Positions 11,734 through 21,601 of a DNA stretch of 64,000 bases are shown here, one piece after another (within the stretch, counting starts at the first letter, position 1; each line of letters begins with the position of its first letter). Source of the stretch: Piper betle. Its lineage: Eukaryota > Streptophyta > Magnoliopsida > Piperales > Piperaceae. The stretch lies in assembly GCA_033002965.1 (NCBI GenBank), contig JAURVB010012909.1, forward strand, positions 5,001 to 69,000, written 5' to 3'. The notes under the pieces were generated by a model. The model ran no database searches. It was not told where the DNA came from and saw nothing but the letters and a program-made list of their open reading frames with translations. A program made the translations under genes and the position numbers.

Positions 11734-12361
11734 TATGGTCTGCACAAGACCTAATATAGCATATGTCGTTGGAGCACTAAAAGCGGTGAAGTGGACATTA
11801 AGGCATCTAAGAGGAACTTTTAAAGTGTGTTATGTTTCCAAAATGGTAAACAATGTTGGAAGGTTTTACTGATGCGACATAGGAGGTGATCTTGACTATA
11901 GGAAATCTACCTCTGATTTTGTTGTTACTTTTACATGTGATTATCTCTTAGGCAATTAAGGTTATAAAAGTGTGTTCCATTATCAACAACTGAAGTAGAA
12001 TTCATTGCCACAACTCAAGCTTGTAAGGAAATGCTTTGGATAAAGAGATTTTTTAATAAAATTGGTGTGAAACAAGAAGAATATGTTGTGCATTGTGATA
12101 GTTAGAATACAATTCACTTGAGCAAAAATTTCAGTCTTTATTCAAGAAGCAAACATATTGATGTTTGCTACCATTAGATTTGAGATGTGCTAGAAAATGA
12201 AATGTTGAAGTTATCCATGATTCATACTAAGTAAAATATGTCATATATGACGACTAAATCTGCTCCTAAGAATAAACAATTTTTTTGTAGGAATGGTGCA
12301 TGTATGGAATGAGTTTTCTATACTACTTAGTCACTTCTCATGAAGTTGGGAAGGGGAAGAT
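11734..12361 (+). pseudogene. Copia RNase H remnant and polypurine tract
   Basis: Starts MVCTRPNIAYVVGALKAVKW, the conserved MxCTRPDIA stretch of copia Pol, and continues with the GDLDYRKSTSD motif, TTQACKEMLWIKRFF and SRSKHIDV of RNase H. Stops and frame changes occur throughout. It continues the reverse transcriptase interrupted at 5456, although part of the connection domain is missing. GGGAAGGGGAAGA just before 12362 is the polypurine tract. Confidence 0.82.
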
Positions 12362-13265
12362 TGTTGGAAATCCCTCCCTCGTACTTAGTAACTAGTAGTT
12401 CAAGTTTTGGAAAACTAGGTTGAATGCATTGGAAGTTGGAGATTCCAACTTGGTGTATTGAAGATTCCATCAGCATTACCTATATGTACATGTCTATATA
12501 TGGTGGTTTAAGCATTCAAATTTGCAAGTTTGAGAGTTGGTTTCTAGTGAAGCCTAAAGAAGTTTTGGGACAAGACTAGTGTTGTTAATATGGAGGTTTA
12601 CTAATTGGGTTCTATTTTGATTTATCAATTATTTTTCCAATTGATCTTTTTCCTCTATCTTCTGCAAGTTCTATATGTTTTTTAATATTGTTTACCATTT
12701 TGTGGTGTTGCTGATCTATATCTTTGTGAGAGTTTTTTATTCTATCTATAATTATTATGTGATTGTACTTATTGGGCCTTTTGGGCCTCCACCTAAGCTC
12801 CGAAACCATTGTTGGGCCCTTCGGGCCATAAAAAGAGCTTTAAACAACTACAGGAAACTCGCAATAGGTATCACAGGGGCCCCCACCCAAGCTCCGAAAC
12901 TACTGTTGGACCCTTCGGGCCCCCAAAAGAACTTTAAACAACCAAGGAAACTCGCAATAGGTGTCACGGGCCTCTCTTAATCCATAAGCTAGCTCAAGGA
13001 ATAAGGCTTTCCCATTAGCCTATATACAAGTCACTAACAACTTTTACGACCGATATGAGACAAACCCAACAGTACTTTTATAATCACAGTGGATTGGTGT
13101 AATCACAGTGGATTGGTGAGGTTAGGTTGACAATCTTATAATTTTCTTTTCTTAATTTCGAGGAAAGTTTCCATGTTAAAAATTATGTACCTTATTGTAT
13201 TGCATTTATTTTAACATCTTGTAGCAATTATCTTGTTACACTACTAAATTAAGTATTCCTCAACA
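12362..13265 (+). repeat. Right LTR of the copia element, with a TRIM-like insertion
   Basis: TGTTGGAAATCC to CTCAACA. It matches the left LTR except for about 300 extra bases at 12771-13069, so it is 904 bp against 605. GTACTT occurs on both sides of the extra DNA and reads as a target-site duplication. Confidence 0.85.
12771..13069 (-). mobile_element. TRIM-like element in the right copia LTR
   Basis: On the minus strand it starts TGTTGGGTTTGTCTCATATC and contains GTGACTTGTATATAGGC and GCCTTATTCCTTGAG. It ends in two successive 'GGCCCAACAATGGTTTCGGAGC'-type LTR/primer-site junctions. It belongs to the same family as 16384-16625 and 1765-2175. GTACTT flanks it on both sides. Confidence 0.65.
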
Positions 13266-14663
13266 TTCAGCACGAAGTTTTAATGGTTCTCCTTGTGCTT
13301 AATTAGTAGGCCTGGTGTTCCTAGAAGAGGTGCAGCGTGCGGGGAGTATGGTCATGAAGGACGACAACAACCCCCCAAGAGTCAGTAAGACAGGTCGTTG
13401 TAAGGAGATTTAAGTTTGCTTTTCAACTGGACTTGCTATTATTCATAAAACAGGAAACTATATTCTTTAGCGTCAATCAAGATAGATCAAGACAAAGGCT
13501 TGTTCTCCTTTTTCTTGAGGCCCTTGTAATCTTTATCTTCAATCAAGATGGATCAAGACGGGCTTGTTCTCCTCCTTTTTCTTGCAGCCCTTGTTTATCT
13601 GTAAGTTCAACCGATCTAGGCTGTCCTTTGTATATTACAAGTACAACGTTGTATTGTATTGATAGAATTGTGGGTTGTTCATATCCCAGATAGGTTTTCT
13701 TACACCTCCTATTAGAAGGCTTACATGTGGCGTGCATAGGGCAGCAGCACCTACAAAACCTGGACAGGCTATTCGAGCTGAAAATGGTGGCCCGCCTTCA
13801 GGCGTGAAAGTGGTAACGTTCCTGTACCTGGTACACCTCGTATCCTCTTGTATTCCTTCAATTAATGCTTGTCTAAGAAATCTTGAAACAAACTCATAAG
13901 CTTAAACTAGCACTTTCAAAGTCCGCCTATTAGGCCTGAAGGTGTTAACGCTCCTAGACCTTGTAAAATCCCTCGTATCCTCTTGTTTTCCGCTCAACGC
14001 TTGAATAAGAAATCTTGAAACAAACCCATAAGCTGAAACTAGCACTTTTGAAGCTATTATTCCAAGCAATGCAGATTGGAACATATTCTAAATTCTTGTT
14101 ATTGTTCTCGAGAGAGCTGATGAATTGATATTTGGAGCCAATTGAAGGAGGAGAATTTTTATTTTTATTTTTTTCAGACTATTTTTGCATCTGGAGAGTT
14201 TGATACTTTTTATATCCTTGTTTGAGTCTTAAATTATGGTCTTATGCGATTAATGTTATCCTTTTGCGATGCTATACCTCACAATTGCCTACCTTCTAAT
14301 CCTGGTCTAAAATGGTTTCTTATTTTGGCATAAAAATGAACATTAAGTTGCTTTGGGCATCACCAAATACATTTGTATAGGTTTTTAGGCCAACCGGCAA
14401 ATTTTGTTTGGAAGAAGAGATAAAGGGGTGAATGCGGCGCCGGAGCACTAGTAAGAGGCCGCCTCTTTGGACTTAGCTTAAGAATACGCCCAATATGGGG
14501 AAAATCTCAAATCCATATTTATCTTTTATTAAGATAAACTAAGAGAATATCCTAATCAAATAGGATGTATCAGTACATATCCTTAGAAGGGTAGAAGTCT
14601 TACATTATTTATCTATATATGCACTTAAGTTTTTATGGAAGATATAATTGTAGAGATTAAGGT
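13266..14663. other. Unassigned stretch with two local duplications
   Basis: No gene recognised. Near 13470-13590 a TCAATCAAGATxGATCAAGAC ... CTTGTTCTCCT stretch occurs twice. From about 13795 to 14057 a ~135-bp segment is tandemly repeated (CCTCGTATCCTCTTGT ... AAGAAATCTTGAAACAAAC ... AAACTAGCACTTT). Downstream to 14663 the sequence is AT-rich without recognisable features. Confidence 0.6.
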
Positions 14664-15130
14664 TTACTCCCAGGGTGTTCTATGATGGAAACTTAGAGGA
14701 TTTACTTGTGAAAAACTGATTTCTCTCCGAGTGAATGAAATTGAAAACTTGTAAAGGACATTCAAATTATTATTGTGGGCTTCGTCACTTCTCTTTTTCC
14801 TGGCTTTCACAATGTTGATTCGGGTGTGCTGTTTGGATTGTAAAATAAAGTACACGCTAAACAAATGCCTAACGTCTGCTGCAGGCATGGTAAAGCAGGA
14901 GACTAGAGACTTTTTAAGGTCTTTTTTCTCCGCCAATCATGTAAAAATTATTTATTGACCTGCTCACATTGTCTGAATTGGTTGTAAGAAATTTGGAAAA
15001 TGATACCCATCATCAAAAGAAAAAGAAAAAAATGAACATGATGTGCAATATTTATCGGTGTTTTCTACTTTGTCTGGGCTTTGTGCATTGAAAGGCATTT
15101 ATTTAATTCGAGAAAGCCTGCACTCCCAGA
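14664..15130. repeat. Direct repeat R1, first copy (RALF unit A)
   Basis: About 450 bp from GATGGAAACTTAGAGGATTT that recurs at 15945-16383 (GATGGAGACTTGAGGATTTA) with few differences, including GATTCGGGTGTGCTGTTTGG and AAAGTACACGCTAAACAAAT. With the RALF remnants these repeats define a tandemly duplicated segment. No protein is recognised in it. Confidence 0.85.
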
Positions 15131-15353
15131 GAAATTAGGAGTTGGTAATATGTTGTCCCATGGCAAAACATCATCCATCTAAACTAACAAACGAACTGGA
15201 GGAGAAAACGCTTGTACAATGCAAAGCCATGAGCCAAAATCACGTCAATGTTGACTGATGCCTGAAGTGATGATGGTAAACAAGAAAGATGGGAACAAAA
15301 GGACACTAAAAAACGCATAGTATGAACTTGTAGTGCGGGGGAAAGCTCTTTGC

Positions 15354-15661
15354 TTAGTATTCACCCCTGCAACCATAGATCTTTTCGCACCCTCTCCTGT
15401 AAGGCTTACCAGATCTACCACTACCACCCGCAGGTCTGTCAGGTTGGAGCCCGCGATAAGATATGTACTCCTGCGTTTGCTGCAGAATTCTTCTGGCCAT
15501 TTCGGAATACATCAGCAACTCATCATCCTGTTTGTGGCATTCTGCAATGGACATATTGCAGGGCAAGCCCAATTTGCTCCCCCACTCTCATGGTATGCAC
15601 TTGAAAGAGAGGCATTAACGAGTGAAAAAAGGAGGGCCAAGAGCAGATACAAATTTCTCAT
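15354..15661 (-). CDS. RALF-like secreted peptide precursor, one-base frameshift
   Basis: RALF peptides are secreted hormones sensed by CrRLK1L receptor kinases. From the ATG at 15661 the frame gives a hydrophobic signal peptide (MRNLYLLLALLFSLVNAS). A second frame then gives the propeptide (PCNMSIAEC), the S1P-type cleavage site RRIL, the mature start YISY and the C-terminal GCEKIYGC. The frames join if a run of five C (15579-15583) were six. The partial paralogue at 20245-20250 has six. With six, the precursor would be 102 residues: RRIL at about 57-60, YISY at 66-69, cysteines 92 and 98. The first cysteine pair of canonical RALFs is absent. The gene is intronless, as usual for the family. 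A TATA-like TTTATAAG lies about 80 bp upstream. It could be a functional gene with a consensus error or a recent pseudogene. Confidence 0.72.
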
Positions 15662-15699
15662 CTCCCCGTCAATAAACCACAAAGAGCCCTAAATAATAT

Positions 15700-15944
15700 C
15701 ACACTTCTATGATGATCATCATCTCATTTTTTTTCTTCTTATAAAGCAGAGGGTCTGAGGGTCTGAGGGTCTGAGGTTCAGAGAGTCTTGGGAAAAAAGA
15801 CAAAAGCAAAGAGAACCTTTCTCATATTTCAACTACCCACTAGCTCATGCTTGCTATAAAGTATTCAAAGAAGGCCGAACTTTAGGCTATACGTACCGAA
15901 CCGAAGCTTGTTTTCTGTCTTAACCACTCTTAATTAATTTACCA
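15700..15944. repeat. Direct repeat R2, first copy, with the empty hAT site
   Basis: Upstream of the RALF-like gene. It recurs at about 20330-20432 plus 21594-21690 (CTAGCTCATGCTTGCTATAA, then CTATACGTACCGAA, GAAGCTTGTTTTC). Here TTGCTATAAAG is uninterrupted, whereas the other copy holds a 1.16-kb element at this point. A triple GAGGGTCTGAGG repeat lies near 15755. Confidence 0.85.
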
Positions 15945-16383
15945 GGATGATGGAGACTTGAGGATTTAGTTGTGAAAAACTGATTTCTCTCCGAGTGATT
16001 GAAATTGAAAACTTGTCAAGGAAATTCAAATTATTGTTGTGGGCTTTGTCACTTCTCTTTTTCCTGGCTTTCACAATGTTGATTCGGGTGTGCTGTTTGG
16101 GTTCTAAAATAAAGTACACGCTAAACAAATGCCAACATCTGCAGGCATGGTAAAGCAGGAGATTAGAGACTTTCTATGTCTTTTTCCTCCGCCAATCATG
16201 TAAAAACTATTTATTGACCTGCTCATCTTGTCTGAATTGGTTGTAAGAAATTTGGAAAATGATACCTATCACCAAAAGAAAAAAGAAAAAGAAAAGGAAC
16301 ATTGTGTTGGATGTTTATCGGTGTTTTCTACTTTGTCTGGGCTTTGCGCATTGAAAGGCATTTATTTAATTCAAGAAAGTCTT
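15945..16383. repeat. Direct repeat R1, second copy (RALF unit B)
   Basis: Second copy of 14664-15130. It stops at AATTCAAGAAAGTCT, where a TRIM-type LTR (TGTTGGGTATATCCCAC) begins. The first copy continues as AATTCGAGAAAGCCTGCAC. Confidence 0.85.
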
Positions 16384-16625
16384 TGTTGGGTATATCCCAC
16401 ATCATATATGGAGGTGATTGATGATTTGTATATAAGCTAATAGGAAAGCCTTATTCCTTAAGCGAGCTTTTGGATTAAGAAAGGCTCATGACACCTATTG
16501 CAAGTCTTGTTTGGAAGCCCATTGGACCCAATAATTGTATCAAAGCCTAGTTGGCCCATGACACTTATTACAAGTCTTGTTTGGAGGCCTATTGGACCCA
16601 ATAATGGTATCTCCTAGAACTTCTA
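16384..16625 (+). mobile_element. TRIM-like element
   Basis: Starts TGTTGGGTATATCCCACATC, passes TTGTATATAAGCTAATAGG and GCCTTATTCCTTAAGCGAGC, and reaches GGACCCAATAATTGTATCAA, an LTR end followed by a tRNA-Met-like primer site. A second LTR end (GGCCTATTGGACCCAATAAT) follows about 80 bp later. It carries no coding capacity. It is the best preserved of three family members in this window (also 1765-2175 and 12771-13069). Confidence 0.65.
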
Positions 16626-17081
16626 TGTGGTAAGGGGAGATGATTCGGGTGGCTTGACTGAATTGGATTCTCTTTGAACTTCACTATAACATGTGAGCCC
16701 TCACTATGTGGTGAAGGAGTGAGGGGAGATGATTCGGGTGGGCTTGCCCGAAGTGGACTTCACTATAACATGTGAGCCGTCACTATGTGGTGAAGGAGTG
16801 AGGGGAGATGATTCGGGTTTAGGGTTTAGGGTTTAGGGTGAGGGGGAGATGATTCGGGTGGGCTTGCCCGAATTGGACTTCACTATAACATGTGAGCCGT
16901 CACTATGTGGTGAGGGAGTGAGGGGGAGATGATTCGGGTGGGCTTGTCCGAATTGGATTCTCATGGAACTTACTTCACTATAACATGTGAGCCTTGCACC
17001 ACCCGATGATTGGATTCTCCTGAAACTTCACTATAATATCACCCTAATATGTGAGCAAGTGAACTTCACTATAACATGTTG
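16626..17081. repeat. Short satellite array with interstitial telomere repeats
   Basis: Four to five copies of an 80-120-bp unit: GGGGAGATGATTCGGGTGGG, CTTGCCCGAATTGGACTTCA, CTATAACATGTGAGCC, TATGTGGTGA. At 16815-16838 one unit contains three perfect GGGTTTA repeats. The array is interrupted by a solo LTR at 17082 and related sequence continues at 20071-20235. Confidence 0.85.
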
Positions 17082-20065
17082 TGTAAAACCCACGATTCGA
17101 GTTAGGGTTTTATATTCAGAACCGGTCGGGTCGACCGTTATTTTTTTCGAGTTGAGTCAGTTTCAGGACACGTGTACCGAGCCGATGCCAGTCGCGTGTA
17201 TGAGCTATGAGGGTCATGCGTACCCAAGTATATGATGATAACGTCATGAACACAGCAGAACAGAATGAGTTATCAGATATATGAGAGTATGCCAGTCATT
17301 TTTTTTATTATTTTTATATATAGTGGATCGTAGAATTAGTATTAGGCCGTTTACCGCGTTAGGACGCGTTCGGGCAGTCTGGGTGGGTTGTTAGTCATAG
17401 AGCATATCATTATAATATTGTGGTGTTGTTTGATTTTACGGGATTTTTCCCGATTTTTATGAATTTTTTAGGATTTAATACGACTTAGTTATTATACTTG
17501 ACTCGAGCCGGAGACGAGTCAAGTAATATTTACGACCTTGCCACCACACACCCCGCGCCTTCTTTTCTTCCCCAAACCAAACCCCGACGCCGCCCCTGTG
17601 CAGCGTCGCCGCCGCCGCTGTCGGCACCGCCCCGGCCGCCGATCGTCGCCGCCCAGCTCCGCCACGGCGTCGCCGTGCCACCCCGACCAGCCCCGGCCGC
17701 TGCCAGGCCGCCGCGACGGCGGAATCGCCACGCCTAGCGCCGCGACTGCCTTTGGTCGCGTCGCCGATTCTGCCGCCGGCGACCGTCGCAGCCGTCATCC
17801 AGTGGTCGCCTCAGCACCACCGACCACCTAGCGGCCTTCCCCGACCGGAGCGGAGGCCATCGCCGCCCTGGCCGGCCGGATCTAGCGACCCATCGCCGCC
17901 GGCCCTGTTTTAGCCGTTTTCCGGCGAGCCGCCACCTCCGTTGGCCGCGTCGACCTCGTAGATGAGTCGGGCTCGCCGAGCCGGTTCCGAGGGTACCCTA
18001 CATGACCCCTATCCAGCTAGTAGATACCACCGGCAATAGTCGCCGGAAAACCACCGGAAGTCGCCGGAAAACCGCCAGCAACTGCCGGAAAACCGCCGGA
18101 AAATCGGAATTTCTGGAATTCGCCGGAATTCACCGGATCTTCCGCGGGGCTCACCCGGTGGAGCCCGATCGAGCTTCGGACGCCGAGGAGCGCCGAATTC
18201 GAGCTCCGAGGCGCGCGACGGAACCCTAACCGTCGCCGATTGCCGACGACGTGAGGTATAATTACCTCCGATTTGATTATTTAAAGTTGATGATGATTGT
18301 TAGCACAACATGCTAGGATTTATGATGTGATTGATAGTGAATGGAGGATAAGTGATGAAGTGATAAGTTACATGATGTGATTGATAGTTTATGGAGGTTA
18401 AGTGATTTAATGAAGTAAGTAAATTGAGCATGATAATTGTGTATGATGTAACTTAGGAAAAATACAATAAAATTGTCATGAATAGGATGAGTTAGAGTTA
18501 TTTTCATATTTATGGTTATTTGATGATTGATTATTTTGTGTTTAATTGTGTTGAGTTTGATGCATCATTTAGTTAGCGGGCGTTAGTATTTAGTTTTGAT
18601 GTGTAGGTACGGAATAGGAGCTCGCCGCCTAGGCGCGATGACACGCTTGGAGCTTCTACCAGGTCCGTTTAGGACTCGTCTCTGATTTACTCTTTCTATT
18701 GTATGTTTAATTTATTGCCTACAGGACGGGTTAAGTGGCGTTTTATCGGATCCCACTTAACTCGGGCCATTTAACCGAACATTTTCCGGATTAATAACCC
18801 CTCGAGGATGAGATCCCTCGAGGATGATTTCGAAACCAAGATCCACCACAAGTTGCCTTCGGGCCTATTATATAAATCCCTACCCAGCCCTATATATATG
18901 TAGTTTTCGCGTTTTCAGTGAGACGAGAGATGGAGAAATCGACTGCACGTACCATGCAGAGGATGCCGTGACAGTCAAAGCGGGCTCTGGATTAGTGCCA
19001 GCGGACTGTTCCATTCCCGAGGGATCCTGACAACTCCGCGTTTGAGTTCCTCACACCCGGAGAACGTGGAGGTTTACGGGTACTGTTTAGTACAGCGCAT
19101 GTCCGGACTTGTGGTTCAAAGGGTACTAAAGGCGACTGCCTGAGAGTACTCGGCCTTCGTGCTCAAGGCCAGGAGAAATATGGAGGTAAGGAGAGGGCTT
19201 AGGATAAAGTTTCACGAGAAGTACTGAAAAAGAAGTGCCGAGAGCGGCACAGTACCAGCAGCAGATCAGTAAGTTCGGGATGCTACCGGGTCTGCAGCCC
19301 AGTGGCTCCTCAGTAGTGCCCTTCAGAGTGTTCACGTGGAGTATGATGGTTTTCTTTCATATGAGAGTTTGCTCTCATAGCCAGCTTGTTATAGTTATTT
19401 TATTTTCCGGACCAGTAACACTTGTTACTGACGTGTTTTTATACTATATGTAGGTAATAATCACGAGTTGGAGGAGCCAGCTTGGACGGAGGAGCAATGA
19501 GGTCTTGTACACACACACATGTTAGATTTCTGAATGTTTAATATTGTGTTATTATGTTATTATATTGTGAATGACATGATTCAAATGCATGAGCATGATG
19601 ATATGATGTGAATGAAATGCTAAGACACGATAATAGAATGCAAAATATGATCAGAGTTGAGCAGCCGAAGCGTAGTGGGTTGAGACCCGAGTTTCAGAAT
19701 GAATATCATATAGATGTAGATTTATGTGTGAATGTATTATATGCATATACGTATATATATATGTATATATATTATTTTGACAGGGTGGGCCCATAATTGC
19801 ACTTTTAGGGGAGACCCTGTTGGTTTTATTTCAGAATTTTTATCGATTTTGATTGTAATTGTGATGGTGTGAAATTTAGGTTGCATGTCATCCATGTAGT
19901 ATCATGTTAGGGTTTTATGAATTTATCCATGCATGACAAGTCGTATCTACATCTTAAGACGCCGAGATTGGATCCGTATGAGTTAGGTTCGGGTTAGCCG
20001 ACCTAACCGGGGCTGGTAACATGCCGGTTCGGTTCACGAGTGTGAACCGGATTTGGGGTGTTACA
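17082..20065 (+). mobile_element. Solo long LTR, copy C (2,984 bp)
   Basis: TGTAAAACCCACGATTCGAG to GGGGTGTTACA, flanked by a perfect TGTTG target-site duplication (17077-17081 and 20066-20070). There is no primer site, no gag/pol and no second LTR, so it is a solo LTR left by recombination. Internal landmarks are the module GACTCGAGCCGGAGACGAGTC with CTTGCCACC (17500-17545), a GC-rich stretch to about 18240, GAGGTATAATTACCTCCG, the CGCCTAGGCGCGATGACACG block near 18627, and ACTATATGTAGGTAATAATC near 19443. The GC-rich open frames at 17498-18229 look like composition effects, not genes. I use it as the family reference. Confidence 0.88.
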
Positions 20066-20070
20066 TGTTG

Positions 20071-20235
20071 GGCCTTGCATGTGGTGAGGGGGAGTTGATG
20101 GGCCTTGCATGTGGTGAGGGGGAGATGATTCGGTTGACATGATATGTGATATAAAATGTGGGATATATTCCAGGCCTTGTATGTGGTGAGGGGAGATGAT
20201 TCGGTTGACATGATATGTGATATAAAATGTGGGAT
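20071..20235. repeat. Remainder of the satellite array
   Basis: Repeats of GGCCTTGCATGTGGTGAGGG and AGATGATTCGGTTGACATGA, followed by TATGTGATATAAAATGTGGG twice. These units are related to those before the solo LTR. Confidence 0.8.
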
Positions 20236-20330
20236 GTATTTGCTCCCCCCACTCTCATGGTATGCACTTGAAAGAGAGTGAAAAAGGAGGGCCAAGAGCA
20301 GATACAAATTTCTCATCTCCCTGTCAATAA
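20236..20330 (-). pseudogene. RALF precursor fragment (signal peptide end only)
   Basis: Paralogue of the start of the gene at 15354-15661. From ATG at 20316 it encodes MRNLYLLLALLFHSLSSAYH and an ESGGSK stretch, then runs into satellite sequence. The propeptide and mature peptide are gone. It has a small in-frame deletion in the signal peptide relative to copy A. It keeps six C at 20245-20250, where copy A has five. Confidence 0.75.
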
Positions 20331-20432
20331 ACCACATAGAGACTCAGAGAGTCTGATAAGAGACAAAAAAACAAAAGCGAAGAGAACCTTTCTCATTTTT
20401 CAACTACCCACTAGCTCATGCTTGCTATAAAT

Positions 20433-21593
20433 CAGAGTTGCCGGAATCGGCCGATTCGAATCGGATCGGCAGCGTGCCGATCCGATTTCGGGGCCGAATC
20501 GGTCGGCCCCGAATCGGAGCCGAATTCGCCCGATTCACCCCGATTCCAACCGAGTTGACTCCGATTCGGAATCGGGGTGAATCGGGAAGAATCAATTTTT
20601 TGGTAAATTACTAAAATACCCTAAGTATGATACTTATTAAATTATTTAAGCATGGGTAAAATGGTAATTTTGATTTCAAAACCTAAAATTAACCCGCTCC
20701 CCCACTCCGCCGCCGCTTGTCCGCCCTTCGCCGCCGCGTTTTCGCCTCCGCCGTGCGTCCCCGACTCCGGGCTCACCGCCGACCGGGCTGCCAACCTTGC
20801 CTCCGACCTCGCAACGTCGCCGCCGACGTGTGGCCGGACCGAATCGGCTGTGTGACGCACGAATCGCTGCCGACTTTGGACCGCCGACTATTCCTCCGAC
20901 CGCGCTATCGACATCGCCGCTGCCCTCACATCTGCGCCTCCGACGTGTGGCCGGCCAACAGTCCAGTGGCTGCGAGACTCGCCGCCAACCGGACCTCCGA
21001 CCGATTCGTGTAAAGTTGGATTTTTTTAAAAATTAAATCTGCAAATTGTTGGCTAGGCTTCACAAATTTTGTTTATTGCTGATTTGGGATTCATGATCAA
21101 ATTTATATATCAAATTTTATGATATGTGTTGTGCAAATGTGTATGTGATATGCAAATTCGTATGGAGAGTGTGCAATTGTGTTGTTATATGTGCTATGCA
21201 AATTTATATGTGCAAATGTGTATGTGATATGCAAATTCGTAGGGAGAGTGTGCAATTGTGCAATTGTGTTGTTATACGTGCTATGCAAATTTATATGTGC
21301 AAATGTGTATGTGATATGTAAATTCGTAGGGAGAGTCTGCAATTGTGTTGTTATATGTGCTATGCAAATTTATACGTGCTATACAATTGCAAATTTTTTG
21401 TGTTGCAAAATTATATAATTATGTATTTCAGGTATTTATGTTATGAGTTATCAAATTTTTATATATAATCAATTTGGACCGATTCAGGCCAATTCAACTG
21501 AACCTATTCCTGTCTGATTTAGACCGATTCCGATTTCGATTCCGACTCCATCAAAAACTAATTCCGATTCCGATTCCAATTTATACAACCATG
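20433..21593 (+). mobile_element. hAT-type non-autonomous element, copy 1
   Basis: Ends are CAGAGTTGCCGG and ATACAACCATG. The flanking 8 bp are CTATAAAT (20425-20432) and CTATAAAG (21594-21601). The sister segment at about 15858 keeps the unoccupied site, which proves the insertion. Both ends carry many AATCGGCCGATTCC-type repeats. The core has a GC-rich stretch (20690-21010) and a tandem repeat (21150-21400). No transposase is encoded. The 8-bp duplication and CA(G)-start ends suggest hAT, but this assignment is inference. Confidence 0.8.
21150..21400. repeat. Tandem repeat of 79-87 bp inside hAT copy 1
   Basis: Three units built on TGCAAATTCGTAGGGAGAGT, GCAATTGTGTTGTTATATGT and GCTATGCAAATTTATATGTG. 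Open frames over it on both strands are periodic repeat translations, not genes. The other family members (40926 and 55882) lack it. Confidence 0.88.
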
Positions 21594-21601
21594 CTATAAA
21601 G

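Larger units (their letters stand above)
1146..13265 (+). mobile_element. Decayed Ty1/copia LTR retrotransposon with nested insertions
   Basis: Two related LTRs (1146-1750 and 12362-13265) start TGTTG and end CAACA. Between them gag, protease, integrase, reverse transcriptase and RNase H remnants occur in copia order. A tRNA-Met-type primer site (TGGTATCAGAGC-like) follows the left LTR, and a purine run (GGAAGGGGAAGA) ends at the right LTR. Foreign DNA at about 5457-11733 splits reverse transcriptase from RNase H. All coding parts contain stops or frameshifts, so the element is dead. No clean target-site duplication is visible (ctcaa left, ttcag right). Confidence 0.88.

Noticed and set aside
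15333..15692. 119-residue plus-strand frame
   Set aside because: It is antisense to the RALF-like gene, whose signal peptide, RRIL, YISY and cysteine motif explain the minus strand.
16626..17081. CRISPR-like array
   Set aside because: Units are longer, unequal and separated by no unique spacers. This is a eukaryotic satellite; no CRISPR array exists in the window.
17475..18229. Several long overlapping frames on both strands
   Set aside because: High GC removes stop codons in all frames. The region is inside a solo LTR with an exact target duplication.
21103..21418. Frames with repeated cysteine-rich peptides on both strands
   Set aside because: The periodic peptide comes from an 79-87-bp tandem repeat, not from a gene.
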